A stretch of 64,000 nucleotides of DNA from Mesorhizobium sp. NZP2298 (GTDB taxonomy: Bacteria > Pseudomonadota > Alphaproteobacteria > Rhizobiales > Rhizobiaceae), in contig NZ_CP033365.1 of NCBI RefSeq assembly GCF_013170825.1, positions 1,996,001-2,060,000 on the forward strand, in the 5' to 3' direction. The position numbers and the translations under genes were made by a program. The notes under the pieces are model-generated. The model was not told the DNA's origin and did not search any database. It saw nothing but the letters and a program-made list of their open reading frames with translations. Numbering within the stretch: the first letter of the stretch is position 1; every line of letters starts with the position of its first letter. Of the stretch, positions 49,525-57,705 are shown piece by piece.

Positions 49525-50574
49525 ATGCATCGCCTGCTCTTGCTCGGCACCGGCTGGATCGCCGGACATCATATCGAAGAGTTCGCAAAGGTTCCTGGCT
49601 GCAGCATTGTCGCCTGTGTCGATCAGCTGCCTGGCCGCGCGGCGGCCTTTGCCGCTGCCAACGAGATCGGCGTTTCTTTCGAGAGCCTTGAAGCGGCGAT
49701 CGCCTGGGGCGATTTCGACGCCGCCATCAACGCCACTCCGGACGGTGTGCATAAGGCGACGACGCTGGCGCTGCTTGCCGCGGGAAAACATGTCTTTTGC
49801 GAAAAGCCGCTGGCACCGAACCATGCCGATGCGCTTGCCATGACCGAAGCGGCCGAGGCCGCCGGCCTCGTCAACATGGTCAATCTCACCTACCGCAATT
49901 CACCGGCGATCCAGGAAGCACGGCGTCTGGTGTTGGCGGGCGCGATCGGCGAATTGCGCCATGTCGAGGCGAGCTACAAGCAGAGCTGGCTGGTCAGCAA
50001 ATCCTGGGGGGACTGGCGCGTCGAGGACAAATGGCTGTGGCGCCTGTCGAGCCGGCACGGTTCAACCGGGGTTCTGGGCGATGTCGGCATCCACATCCTG
50101 GACTTCGCCACCTATGGCGCGGCCCAGGATATTGTCAGCCTGCACGCCGATCTGGTGACGTTTCCGAAGGCCGACGGCAACCGGATCGGCGACTATGTGC
50201 TGGACGCCAATGACAGTGTGGCGATGACGGCACGGCTGACATCCGGCACGCTGGCGACGATCATGGCGAGCCGCTACACAACCGGCCATGGCAATGATTT
50301 GTCGCTGGCGCTGCATGGCACCAGAGGAGCGCTCAAGGTCGAGACCGATGGCAAGGCGGCGCGGCTGTCGGCGTGCCTGGGAGAGGACGTCGATGTTCAG
50401 CTCTGGCGAGAGCTGGCCCTGCCGGATGTCAAGCGCAACGCCCAGCGCTTCGCCGATGCGCTGGATAGCCGGCAGAACGGCGATCCGTCCTTCCGGCGCG
50501 CCGCCGACATGCAGAGGCTGATCGACGCTGCCTTTGAGAGTTCAGCTGCCAAGCTGCCGATTACAACCGGCTGA
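49525..50574 (+). CDS. thuB: Gfo/Idh/MocA family oxidoreductase, ThuB-like
   Basis: A 349-residue NAD(P)-dependent sugar oxidoreductase: N-terminal Rossmann fold LLLLGTGWIAGHHIEEFAKVPG, the EKP motif in GKHVFCEKPLA (cofactor and substrate site), and a C-terminal substrate domain with GDVGIHILDFATYG, where the catalytic His sits. It pairs with thuA and matches ThuB in layout; in Sinorhizobium ThuB is linked to oxidation of trehalose-type disaccharides to 3-keto forms. Starts at ATG 49525, 33 bp after thuA. Confidence 0.82.
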   Translation: MHRLLLLGTGWIAGHHIEEFAKVPGCSIVACVDQLPGRAAAFAAANEIGVSFESLEAAIAWGDFDAAINATPDGVHKATTLALLAAGKHVFCEKPLAPNHADALAMTEAAEAAGLVNMVNLTYRNSPAIQEARRLVLAGAIGELRHVEASYKQSWLVSKSWGDWRVEDKWLWRLSSRHGSTGVLGDVGIHILDFATYGAAQDIVSLHADLVTFPKADGNRIGDYVLDANDSVAMTARLTSGTLATIMASRYTTGHGNDLSLALHGTRGALKVETDGKAARLSACLGEDVDVQLWRELALPDVKRNAQRFADALDSRQNGDPSFRRAADMQRLIDAAFESSAAKLPITTG

Positions 50575-50618
50575 CATGCTCGCCCGACCGGCTTGTACCG
50601 GCCAGGTGCGTTTCGGCG

Positions 50619-50706
50619 TAACTCTTTGTTTGGACGCAATTCCCAAAGGCAAGCGCTACGCGCTTGTCCCGGGAAAACCGCTACACACTCTTCCTGGAAT
50701 TGCTCT
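50619..50706. repeat. RIME-like mosaic intergenic repeat (copy c)
   Basis: Full-length relative of copy b: TAACTCTTTGTTT, GACGCAATTCCC, an inverted repeat AAGCGC-tac-GCGCTT, CCCGGGAAAACCGCT and TTCCTGGAATTGCTCT. The stem differs in sequence from copy b but stays paired. It fills the gap after thuB and reaches the stop codon of the next minus-strand gene. Confidence 0.65.
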
Positions 50707-50954
50707 TAGAACGCGCTAGGCACGATCCAGGGATTGATGCTGATGCCAAGGCGCGGGCCCTTGCCTTCGGCCTTGTTTTCCGTGGCGGCCTTCTTCTCGA
50801 CCGAGCCGGTCGATGCGCAATCGAGCTTCACATTGGTCCTGGTGTCGACGCAGGTCGCGGCCGGCAGGTGCTTGACCGGCTGGGTGGCACCGGCGGCGAA
50901 GGCCGAGCCGGAAAGGGCCAGCACGGCGGCGAGGGTGAGGAGCGTCTTTTTCAT
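50706..50954 (-). CDS. Small secreted hypothetical protein
   Basis: An 82-residue protein with a clear signal peptide (MKKTLLTLAAVLALSGSAFA) and a mature part of about 60 residues with two cysteines (ATCVDT, LDCAS) that may form a disulfide. No family recognised. ATG 50954 has GAGA nearby. The upstream region contains perfect palindromes. Confidence 0.6.
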   Translation of the reverse strand: MKKTLLTLAAVLALSGSAFAAGATQPVKHLPAATCVDTRTNVKLDCASTGSVEKKAATENKAEGKGPRLGISINPWIVPSAF

Positions 50955-50987
50955 TGCCAGTCTCCGTTTTCGACGGTCAAATTTCTT

Positions 50988-50999
50988 CGTACATGTACG
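50988..50999. promoter_or_regulatory. 12-bp palindrome upstream of the small secreted protein gene
   Basis: CGTACATGTACG is a perfect palindrome 34 bp before the start of the minus-strand gene. It may be an operator for the neighbouring TetR regulator. Confidence 0.35.
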
Positions 51000-51044
51000 T
51001 TACGGCGTACAAATACGACCGCCGATCGCGAAGTTCAAGTCAGG

Positions 51045-51060
51045 ATCGTACGCGTACGAT
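51045..51060. promoter_or_regulatory. 16-bp palindrome between TetR gene and small secreted protein gene
   Basis: ATCGTACGCGTACGAT is a perfect 16-bp palindrome sharing the CGTAC core of the 12-bp one 46 bp away. A dimeric regulator could bind it; which one is unknown. Confidence 0.35.
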
Positions 51061-51135
51061 AAATTTTTTGTTAACCAAGAATCTGCTCTCGGTTCGAAAG
51101 GTGGCGAGGAAGCGTGGAAACGAAGGAGATATCGT

Positions 51136-51780
51136 TCAGCAGTTGACCGGTGTGTCGGTCAATGGCGGCACGTTCTGCGTGCTGAGTGCGGCCAGTTGGA
51201 AATCGCACATGCGTTTCACGAAGGCATGCGGGTCGCCGAAGGGATAGAAGGGAAAGGTGATCAGCAACGAGATCGTGCCGTGGCCGACCGCCCACAGCAT
51301 GGTGGCGATGGCGCGTGGATCGCCTTGCAATTTTCCGGCGGCGACGCAGGCTTCGACTCGCGTGATCAGCGCCTTCATCGCCGGGTTGGCCTCGTGCATT
51401 TCTTCAAAACTCCGGCCTTCCGGTGGCGTGGTCTTTTCGGTCATGAAAACGGTGCGGTATTCATTGGGATTGCCGAGGCCGAAAGCTGCATATTCAGTCA
51501 TCACCGCCTGCAGGGCTTCGATCGGATCATCTGACGAGTGCCCCTCGATGCGGCGGGCAAGCGTCTCGAAGGCGTCTTCGGCAAGTGCAAACAGGATGTC
51601 CTGCTTGTCGGCGAAATAGGAATAGACCGACATCGGCGCATAGCCGACCCGCTTCGCCAGCTTGCGGATGGTCAGGCCCTCATAGCCTTCTTCCTGGACA
51701 AGCTTGTGCGCGGCTTCGAGCAGTTCGGAGCGCAGTTCGGCCTTTTGTTTTTCGCGGCGTTTCTGGACGCTCGGCGGCAA
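51136..51780 (-). CDS. TetR/AcrR family transcriptional regulator
   Basis: A 214-residue repressor with the TetR N-terminal helix-turn-helix (LRSELLEAAHKLVQEEGYEGLTIRKLAKRVGYAPMSVYSYFADKQDILFAL, about 17-66) and a ligand-binding C-terminal domain. The frame offers only a TTG start at 51780 that keeps the whole DNA-binding domain; GAAGG lies about nine bases upstream. It is downstream of the SDR/APH/MaoC genes on the same strand and is the likely regulator of the acyl-CoA cluster. Confidence 0.87.
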   Translation of the reverse strand: MPPSVQKRREKQKAELRSELLEAAHKLVQEEGYEGLTIRKLAKRVGYAPMSVYSYFADKQDILFALAEDAFETLARRIEGHSSDDPIEALQAVMTEYAAFGLGNPNEYRTVFMTEKTTPPEGRSFEEMHEANPAMKALITRVEACVAAGKLQGDPRAIATMLWAVGHGTISLLITFPFYPFGDPHAFVKRMCDFQLAALSTQNVPPLTDTPVNC

Positions 51781-51872
51781 AATCTGGTGCCTTCGTTTGG
51801 TTAGTGCCTGGCTAAATTATATACGCTGTACGGAAACGGACAAGGGCACGGGAAGTTCCCATGCGGCATGGT

Positions 51873-52652
51873 TCAGATGGCGCCGACGCCGCCGTCGATG
51901 GCCAGCGCGTGGCCGGTCATGAAGGAATTGGCCGGGGCGGCGGCGAACAGGATGGCGGTGATGACTTCATCGACTTCAGCCACGCGTTTCATCGGCACAC
52001 CGCGTGTCAGTTCGGCCAACGCCTCTGCCTCCGGCGCGCCGGAGACGCGCACGAAACTATCGACCATCGCCGTCCTGGTGTGGGCAGGGCAGATGGCGTT
52101 GATGCGCACACCCTTGGTCGCGTATTCGGCCGCCGCCGATTTGGTCAACCCGACGACGCCATGCTTGGCTGCCGCGTAGACCGAGAGCTTTGGCGCGCCG
52201 ACCAGTCCGGCAACCGAGGCAATATTGACGATGGCGCCGCCCTTGGCCGTAGCCTTGAACTGCCGCTCCATCTGCGGGATCTGGTGCTTCATGGCATAGA
52301 AGACGCCGAGCAGGTCGATCTCAAGCACGCGGCGGGCTTCGTCCGACGGCACCTGTGGCAGGCGCACGAAACTCTGGACAATGCCAGCATTGTTGACGGC
52401 GACATCCAGCCGGCCGAATTTCTCGACCGCCAGCCCGACCAGATCCTCGGACAGTTTCTCGTCCGCGATGTTGCCGGCCAGGATCGCCGTTTCAGCCGGC
52501 AAGGAAGCTGCAAGATCGGCGAGCCCCCTTTCGTCGATGTCCGACAGCACCAGCCGCGCACCCTCGGCGGCAAAGCCTTTCGCGGCACCACGGCCGAGCC
52601 CGCCGGCGGCACCCGTGATCAGCACCGTTGCTCCGTCAAAGCGGCCCATCAT
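51873..52652 (-). CDS. SDR family oxidoreductase
   Basis: A classical short-chain dehydrogenase of 259 residues: TGAAGGLGRGAA (14-25), LSDID after beta-2 (Asp suggests NAD), NNAGIVQ, catalytic Ser in NIASVAGLVG and YAAAKHG, and the closing ALAIDGGVG. It resembles 3-hydroxyacyl-CoA dehydrogenase-type SDRs. It follows the APH gene by nine bases on the same strand, so it belongs to the acyl-CoA cluster. Confidence 0.9.
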   Translation of the reverse strand: MMGRFDGATVLITGAAGGLGRGAAKGFAAEGARLVLSDIDERGLADLAASLPAETAILAGNIADEKLSEDLVGLAVEKFGRLDVAVNNAGIVQSFVRLPQVPSDEARRVLEIDLLGVFYAMKHQIPQMERQFKATAKGGAIVNIASVAGLVGAPKLSVYAAAKHGVVGLTKSAAAEYATKGVRINAICPAHTRTAMVDSFVRVSGAPEAEALAELTRGVPMKRVAEVDEVITAILFAAAPANSFMTGHALAIDGGVGAI

Positions 52653-52661
52653 GGCTCCCCA

Positions 52662-53696
52662 TCATCTCTGCTTCTCGATCAGTTTGGCGGCGAGATGCGA
52701 AAGCAGCTTCACCGCCTCGCCATAGGTTCTGGCCTTTTCGGGATTGGAGGCGTTGCCGTCCAGCGCGCGCTTGTAGACGCCCTGGCAGATCGCCGCCAAC
52801 CGGAAGAAGGAGAAGGCGAGGAAGAAGGTCCAGTTGCCGATGCCGGTGAGCCCGCGCCGCCGGCAATAGGCGGCGACGTATGCCTCCTCGGAGGGTAGCC
52901 CGAGCGCGGCGCGGTCGATACCGCCCAGGCCGCGAAAGCCGGAAGCATGTGGCAGACGCCATTGCATGCATTGATAGGCGATGTCGGCGAAGGGGTGGCC
53001 TGATGTCGACAGTTCCCAGTCGAGCACCGCCAATACCCTTGGCTGGTCCGGCGCGAAGATCAGATTGTCCAGCCGGTAGTCGCCATGCACCAGCGATATC
53101 AGGCCGTCATCCGCGGGCATGTGCGTTTCCAGCCAGGCAATCAGCCGGTCCATGTCGGCAATGGTGCCGGTCTCCGAGGCACGATACTGGCTGGTCCAAC
53201 GCGCCAGCTGCCGCTCGAAATAATTGCCCGGCCGGCCGAAATCGCCGAGACCCACGGCCTCGACATCGACGTCGTGCAGGGCCGCGAGCGTTCCGTTCAT
53301 GGCGTCGTAGATCGCGGCGCGCTCGTCATTGTCGCGCCCCTCGGGCAGCGCCGGATCCCAGAAGATGCGGCCGTCGAGGAAATCCATGACGTAGAACATG
53401 CGGCCGATCGGCGAGTCCTCCGCCGACAGATGCAGCATTGCGGGCACCGGTACGGCGGTGCCGGCAAGCGCCTTCATCACCCGGAATTCGCGGTCGACTT
53501 GATGCGCCGATTTCAGCAATTGGCCCGGCGGCTTGGCACGCAGCACATAGCGGCCACTGTCCGCTGTCAGCAGATAGGTCGGGTTCGACTGGCCGGATTT
53601 GAACTTTTCGATTGAACGAAGCCCGGCAAAACCATGGATATGCGCTTCAAGATAAGGCGCAAGCGCTGCCTGGTCGAGCGCGTTGGCGTCGCTCAT
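52662..53696 (-). CDS. APH-type phosphotransferase (ACAD10/11 kinase-domain-like)
   Basis: A 344-residue aminoglycoside-phosphotransferase-fold kinase. Seen: FKSGQSNPTYLLTADSGRYVLRAKPPG (nucleotide lobe), AHQVDREFRVMKAL, the Brenner-type catalytic loop LVHGDYRLDNLIF and the metal-binding LDWELSTSGHPFADIAY. This matches the kinase half of mammalian ACAD10/ACAD11 and Pseudomonas LvaA, which phosphorylate the hydroxyl of 4-hydroxyacyl-CoA. The start (ATG 53696) overlaps the MaoC gene stop by four bases (ATGA). Confidence 0.85.
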   Translation of the reverse strand: MSDANALDQAALAPYLEAHIHGFAGLRSIEKFKSGQSNPTYLLTADSGRYVLRAKPPGQLLKSAHQVDREFRVMKALAGTAVPVPAMLHLSAEDSPIGRMFYVMDFLDGRIFWDPALPEGRDNDERAAIYDAMNGTLAALHDVDVEAVGLGDFGRPGNYFERQLARWTSQYRASETGTIADMDRLIAWLETHMPADDGLISLVHGDYRLDNLIFAPDQPRVLAVLDWELSTSGHPFADIAYQCMQWRLPHASGFRGLGGIDRAALGLPSEEAYVAAYCRRRGLTGIGNWTFFLAFSFFRLAAICQGVYKRALDGNASNPEKARTYGEAVKLLSHLAAKLIEKQR

Positions 53697-54178
53697 GCGG
53701 TCTCGGGCTGGCGTTCGATCAGGGTCAGCGTCAGCCAGCGAGCGGTCAGCGCCGGCTTCTTCGAGCCCTCGATCTCGATCGTCACGTCGTGTGCCGTCTG
53801 CACCCAACCTGAGGGTCTCACCTTGACATCGGCCAGCACGAAACGGGTGCGGATGCGGGCGCCCGTCTTCACCGGCGCCAGGAAGCGCAGCGAATCGAAG
53901 CCATGGTTGACGCCCATCTTGCCGTTCTCCAACGGCGGCATGGTCTCGAACGTCATCGCCGAAAGCAGCGACAGCGACAGGAAGCCATGCGCGATGGTGC
54001 CGCCGAACGGCGTTTCGCGCTTGGCCCGCTCGGGGTCGCAGTGGATGAACTGGTGGTCGTCGGTGGCGTCGGCGAACTGGTCGATCATGCGTTGCGTGAC
54101 CACCCGCCACGGTGAGACGCCGACTTCCTTGCCGACACTGGCCAGAAGCACATCGAGACTGATTGGTTCCACGCTCAT
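53693..54178 (-). CDS. MaoC family dehydratase
   Basis: A 161-residue hot-dog-fold protein. The hydratase signature is present: TDDHQFIHCDPERAKRETPFGGTIAHGFLSLSLL, containing the catalytic Asp/His pair. MaoC proteins hydrate enoyl-CoA to (R)-3-hydroxyacyl-CoA. It is coupled to the APH gene and follows the SDR gene by 39 bp. Confidence 0.9.
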   Translation of the reverse strand: MSVEPISLDVLLASVGKEVGVSPWRVVTQRMIDQFADATDDHQFIHCDPERAKRETPFGGTIAHGFLSLSLLSAMTFETMPPLENGKMGVNHGFDSLRFLAPVKTGARIRTRFVLADVKVRPSGWVQTAHDVTIEIEGSKKPALTARWLTLTLIERQPETA

Positions 54179-54217
54179 GTCCTCCAGTTCACCTCCGGCT
54201 TCTGCGGCCGGAAAATG

Positions 54218-55033
54218 TCATTCCTTGAACAAGGTCAATCCATGCTGCACCGACTGCCCCCCATCGATCGGCAGGATGGCGCCGGTGACATAGCTGCCCG
54301 CACGGCTGCACAAATAGAGCGTTGCGCCGGCAATGTCATCCGGTGCGCCGATACGGCCGATCGGAACGTGGCTACCGACATGCCTGGCTTGTTCATCCGT
54401 GCCGGTGGCAAAAGCCGTCATGCGGCTCTGGAAGGGGCCGGGGGCAAAGGCGTTGACGGTGATGCGGAGGGCGGCGAACTCGAGCGCGAGCGTACGCGTC
54501 AGGTGATGCACCGCGGCCTTGGACGCCGTGTAGGAATAGGCGTCGTCGGCCAGCGGCTGCGTGCCCATCACCGAACCCAGATTGATCACCCGGGCCGGAT
54601 CGCTATCGCTGGCGGCGGCTTCGAGCAGTGGCAGCAATTCGCGCGTCAGATGGAAGACCGCGGTGACATTGACGCCGAAAACCTTCGCCCATGCCGAATA
54701 AGGGAAACTCTCCAGCGGCGCGCCCCAGGAAACGCCGGCATTGTTGATCAGAATATCGAGTTTTTCGGTCCGCGCCTTGACCTCGGCGACGAGTGCGGCG
54801 ATGCCAGCCTCACTTGAGACGTCGCCGGCAAAGCCCTCGGCCCGGCCTGGCGCGCCAAGCCCGTTCAGTTCGGCGGCGACCTTGACGCAATCCTCGCCCT
54901 TGCGCGAAGCGATCATCACGCTGGCGCCGGCTCTCACCAACGCCGTTGCCGCCATGCGGCCGATGCCCGTTGCCGCTCCCGTTACCAGCGCCGTCTTGCC
55001 GGCCACAGAAAACAGCTCGTCGAGATAGGCCAT
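54218..55033 (-). CDS. SDR family oxidoreductase (3-oxoacyl reductase-like)
   Basis: A 271-residue short-chain dehydrogenase: TGAATGIGRMAA (19-30), SRKG after beta-2 (NADP-type), NNAGVSWG, catalytic Ser in NLGSVMG and YTASKAA, and DIAGATLYLCSRAGSYVTGAILPIDGG. First gene of the minus-strand run SDR-MaoC-APH-SDR; it is divergent from the acyl-CoA dehydrogenase gene with a 120-bp gap. Confidence 0.9.
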   Translation of the reverse strand: MAYLDELFSVAGKTALVTGAATGIGRMAATALVRAGASVMIASRKGEDCVKVAAELNGLGAPGRAEGFAGDVSSEAGIAALVAEVKARTEKLDILINNAGVSWGAPLESFPYSAWAKVFGVNVTAVFHLTRELLPLLEAAASDSDPARVINLGSVMGTQPLADDAYSYTASKAAVHHLTRTLALEFAALRITVNAFAPGPFQSRMTAFATGTDEQARHVGSHVPIGRIGAPDDIAGATLYLCSRAGSYVTGAILPIDGGQSVQHGLTLFKE

Positions 55034-55153
55034 TCCAATCCTCCACGCTTCGCCTCGGTGTCGGGCAAAGAGTTCGCGTTGACAAGGCTATCCGAAGTAC
55101 GGTCATCCTTGCCACGGGTAAAATGCCCGGCCTGCATGAAGGGTTAGCGACCG

Positions 55154-56395
55154 ATGACGGAGATGAATCTCGGCATGACCGAGCGGCTGAAGCCGATCCA
55201 CGCACGCGTCGCGGCGATGGTGCGCGATGAGATCATGCCGCTCGACAAGGAATTCTTGGGCGAAGTGGGTAAGGCAGGCGACCGCTGGGTCTACAGCGCT
55301 CGCCAAAGCGTGATCCTCGAAGGGCTGAAGAAGACCGCAAGGGAGCGCGGCCTGTGGAACTTCTGGCTGACCAGCTCGGATCGCGGCTACGGTCTTTCCA
55401 CTGTCGAATACGCCTATCTGGCCGAGGAGATGGGCAAGGCGCATTTGGGTGCCGAGACCTTCAACTGCTCGGCGCCCGACACCGGCAACATGGAAGTGCT
55501 GGAACGCTACGGTTCGGCCGACCATAAGAAAGCGTGGCTGGAACCGTTGCTCGAGGGCAAGATCCGCTCGGCCTATCTGATGACCGAACCGGACGTGGCG
55601 TCATCCGACGCCACCAACATTTCGATGCGCTGCGAGCGGCAGGGCGACGACTACGTCCTCAACGGCGAAAAATGGTGGGCGTCAGGCGCCGGCGACCCAC
55701 GCTGCGCGATCTATATCGTCATGGTGCGGACCGGTGGCGACGAGGAACCGCAGCACCGCCGCCATTCAATGATCCTGGTGCCTTCGGATACAAAGGGCGT
55801 GACCAAGGTCCGCGCCATGCAGGTCTATGGCGACGATGATGCGCCGCATGGCCACATGCACCTTCGCTTCGACAATGTCCGGGTCCCGGTCTCGAACCTC
55901 ATTCTTGGCGAGGGCAGGGGGTTCGAGATCGCGCAAGGACGGCTCGGCCCCGGCCGTATCCATCACTGCATGCGCGCCATCGGCCAGGCCGAGATGGCGC
56001 TGGAGATGCTGTGCCAGCGTTCGGTGCGACGCGAGGCCTTCGGCCAGCCCCTGGCGAAACTCGGCGCCAATTTCGACATCATCGCCGAATGCCGCATGGA
56101 AATCGAGATGGCCCGGCTGCTCTGCCTCAAGGCGGCGTGGATGATCGATCAGGGCGACGCGCGCGCGGCCGCCCCCTGGATCAGCCAGATCAAGGTCATC
56201 GCGCCGCGCGTCGCGCTGAGGATCACCGACGAGGCGGTGCAGATGTTCGGCGCGCAAGGCATCAGCCAGGACACGCCGCTGGCGCGCTCATGGACGCATC
56301 TGCGCACGCTGCGTCTCGCCGACGGACCCGACGCCGTGCATCGCCGCCAGGTGGCGCGCACGGAGTTGAGGAAATACACGCAGGAGAAGATCTGA
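55154..56395 (+). CDS. Acyl-CoA dehydrogenase family protein (ACAD10/11-like)
   Basis: A 413-residue flavin dehydrogenase. Seen: SAYLMTEPDVASSDATNI (FAD/substrate segment), VLNGEKWWASGAGDPRC, LILGEGRGFEIAQGRLGPGRIHHCMR and the C-terminal FGAQGISQDTPLARSWTHLRTLRLADGPDAVH. The GRGFEIAQGRLGPGRIHHCMR and RLADGPDAVH parts are those I associate with ACAD10/ACAD11 rather than ordinary FadE. With the adjacent APH kinase this suggests handling of phosphorylated 4-hydroxyacyl-CoA. Start ATG 55154. Confidence 0.88.
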   Translation: MTEMNLGMTERLKPIHARVAAMVRDEIMPLDKEFLGEVGKAGDRWVYSARQSVILEGLKKTARERGLWNFWLTSSDRGYGLSTVEYAYLAEEMGKAHLGAETFNCSAPDTGNMEVLERYGSADHKKAWLEPLLEGKIRSAYLMTEPDVASSDATNISMRCERQGDDYVLNGEKWWASGAGDPRCAIYIVMVRTGGDEEPQHRRHSMILVPSDTKGVTKVRAMQVYGDDDAPHGHMHLRFDNVRVPVSNLILGEGRGFEIAQGRLGPGRIHHCMRAIGQAEMALEMLCQRSVRREAFGQPLAKLGANFDIIAECRMEIEMARLLCLKAAWMIDQGDARAAAPWISQIKVIAPRVALRITDEAVQMFGAQGISQDTPLARSWTHLRTLRLADGPDAVHRRQVARTELRKYTQEKI

Positions 56396-56447
56396 GCAGA
56401 TCGGCCCATCACATTTGCGGATTCGCCGACAAACATGGAGTGTGACA

Positions 56448-57485
56448 ATGGCCATTCCCTCCGAAATGAAGGCGCTGCTCCTCGTCGGTGACGGCTATAC
56501 CAGGACGCCGAGCGGCAGCGTGCTCGAGGCGATGGAGCCCTATCTCGAGCTAGGTAGCATCGCGGTGCCGGCGCCTGGACCGAGCCAGGTGCTGATCAAG
56601 GTCAGCCTGGCCTCGATCAATCCATCCGACGTCGCCTTCATCAAGGGCCAGTACGGCCAGCCGCGCGCCAAGGGCCGGCCGGCCGGCTTCGAGGGGATCG
56701 GCACCATCGTCGCCAGTGGCGACGAGCCTTATCCGAAAAGCCTCATCGGCAAGCGCGTCGCCTTCGCCACCGGCCTCAGCAACTGGGGCTCGTGGGCCGA
56801 ATATGCCGTCGCCGAGGCAGCGGCCTGCATTCCGCTGCTCGACACGGTGCGCGACGAGGACGGCGCGGCGATGATCGTCAATCCGCTCACCGCGATCGCC
56901 ATGTTCGACATCGTCAAACAGGAGGGCGAAAAGGCCTTCGTCATGACCGCCGGCGCCAGCCAGCTCTGCAAGCTGATCATCGGCCTCGCCAGGGAGGAAG
57001 GCTTCCGGCCCGTCGTCACCGTGCGCCGCGACGAGCAGATCGCACTGTTGAAAGAGATTGGCGCTGCCCATGTGCTCAACGAGAAAGCGCCGGATTTCGA
57101 GGCCACGCTGCGCGAGGTGATGAAGGCCGAACAGCCGCGCATCTTCCTCGATGCGGTCACCGGGCCGCTGGCTTCGGCCATCTTCAATGCCATGCCGAAA
57201 CGGGCGCGCTGGATCATCTATGGCCGGCTCGACACGGACGCCACCGTCATCCGCGAGCCCGGCCAACTGATTTTCCAGCACAAGCATATCGAAGGCTTTT
57301 GGCTGAGCGAATGGATGCGCCAGTTCCGCGACCGCCGCGGTCCAGCGATCCTGGAAGCGCAGAAGCGTTTTTCCGACGGGCGCTGGTCGACCAACGTGAC
57401 GGCCGTGGTGCCGCTCGCCGAGGCAATCGCGCGGGTGCCGGCGGAACTGGCCAAGCCCAATGGCAAGGTTTTCATTCGGCCTTGA
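56448..57485 (+). CDS. Zinc-binding alcohol dehydrogenase family / quinone oxidoreductase-like protein
   Basis: A 345-residue MDR-superfamily oxidoreductase with a GroES-like N-terminal part (GPSQVLIKVSLASINPSDVAFIKGQYG, GFEGIGTIVASG) and a Rossmann part (VMTAGASQLCKLIIGLAREEGFRPVVTVRR). Zinc-ligand cysteines of true alcohol dehydrogenases are lacking, as in quinone oxidoreductases. ATG 56448 follows GGAG by about seven bases. It is 52 bp after the acyl-CoA dehydrogenase and likely in one transcript. Confidence 0.85.
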   Translation: MAIPSEMKALLLVGDGYTRTPSGSVLEAMEPYLELGSIAVPAPGPSQVLIKVSLASINPSDVAFIKGQYGQPRAKGRPAGFEGIGTIVASGDEPYPKSLIGKRVAFATGLSNWGSWAEYAVAEAAACIPLLDTVRDEDGAAMIVNPLTAIAMFDIVKQEGEKAFVMTAGASQLCKLIIGLAREEGFRPVVTVRRDEQIALLKEIGAAHVLNEKAPDFEATLREVMKAEQPRIFLDAVTGPLASAIFNAMPKRARWIIYGRLDTDATVIREPGQLIFQHKHIEGFWLSEWMRQFRDRRGPAILEAQKRFSDGRWSTNVTAVVPLAEAIARVPAELAKPNGKVFIRP

Positions 57486-57705
57486 TGCCATCCACAGGAG
57501 TGCGGAAGCGCGAAACAGAAGGCTTTCCGAGCACCTTTCCCAGTGAGATCGTTGCCATGCCTGACCATCCGCGACGTCCCGCGAAGTTGATGGCCGCGTC
57601 TTTCAGCCCCCTATGCCGTGCTGCTTTGTCCGTGATATGCCGCCGCCATCGAATACCGGGACAGTGCTGGACTGAGCCTGTCCCGGATGTTGTTGGGGTG
57701 TCTTG

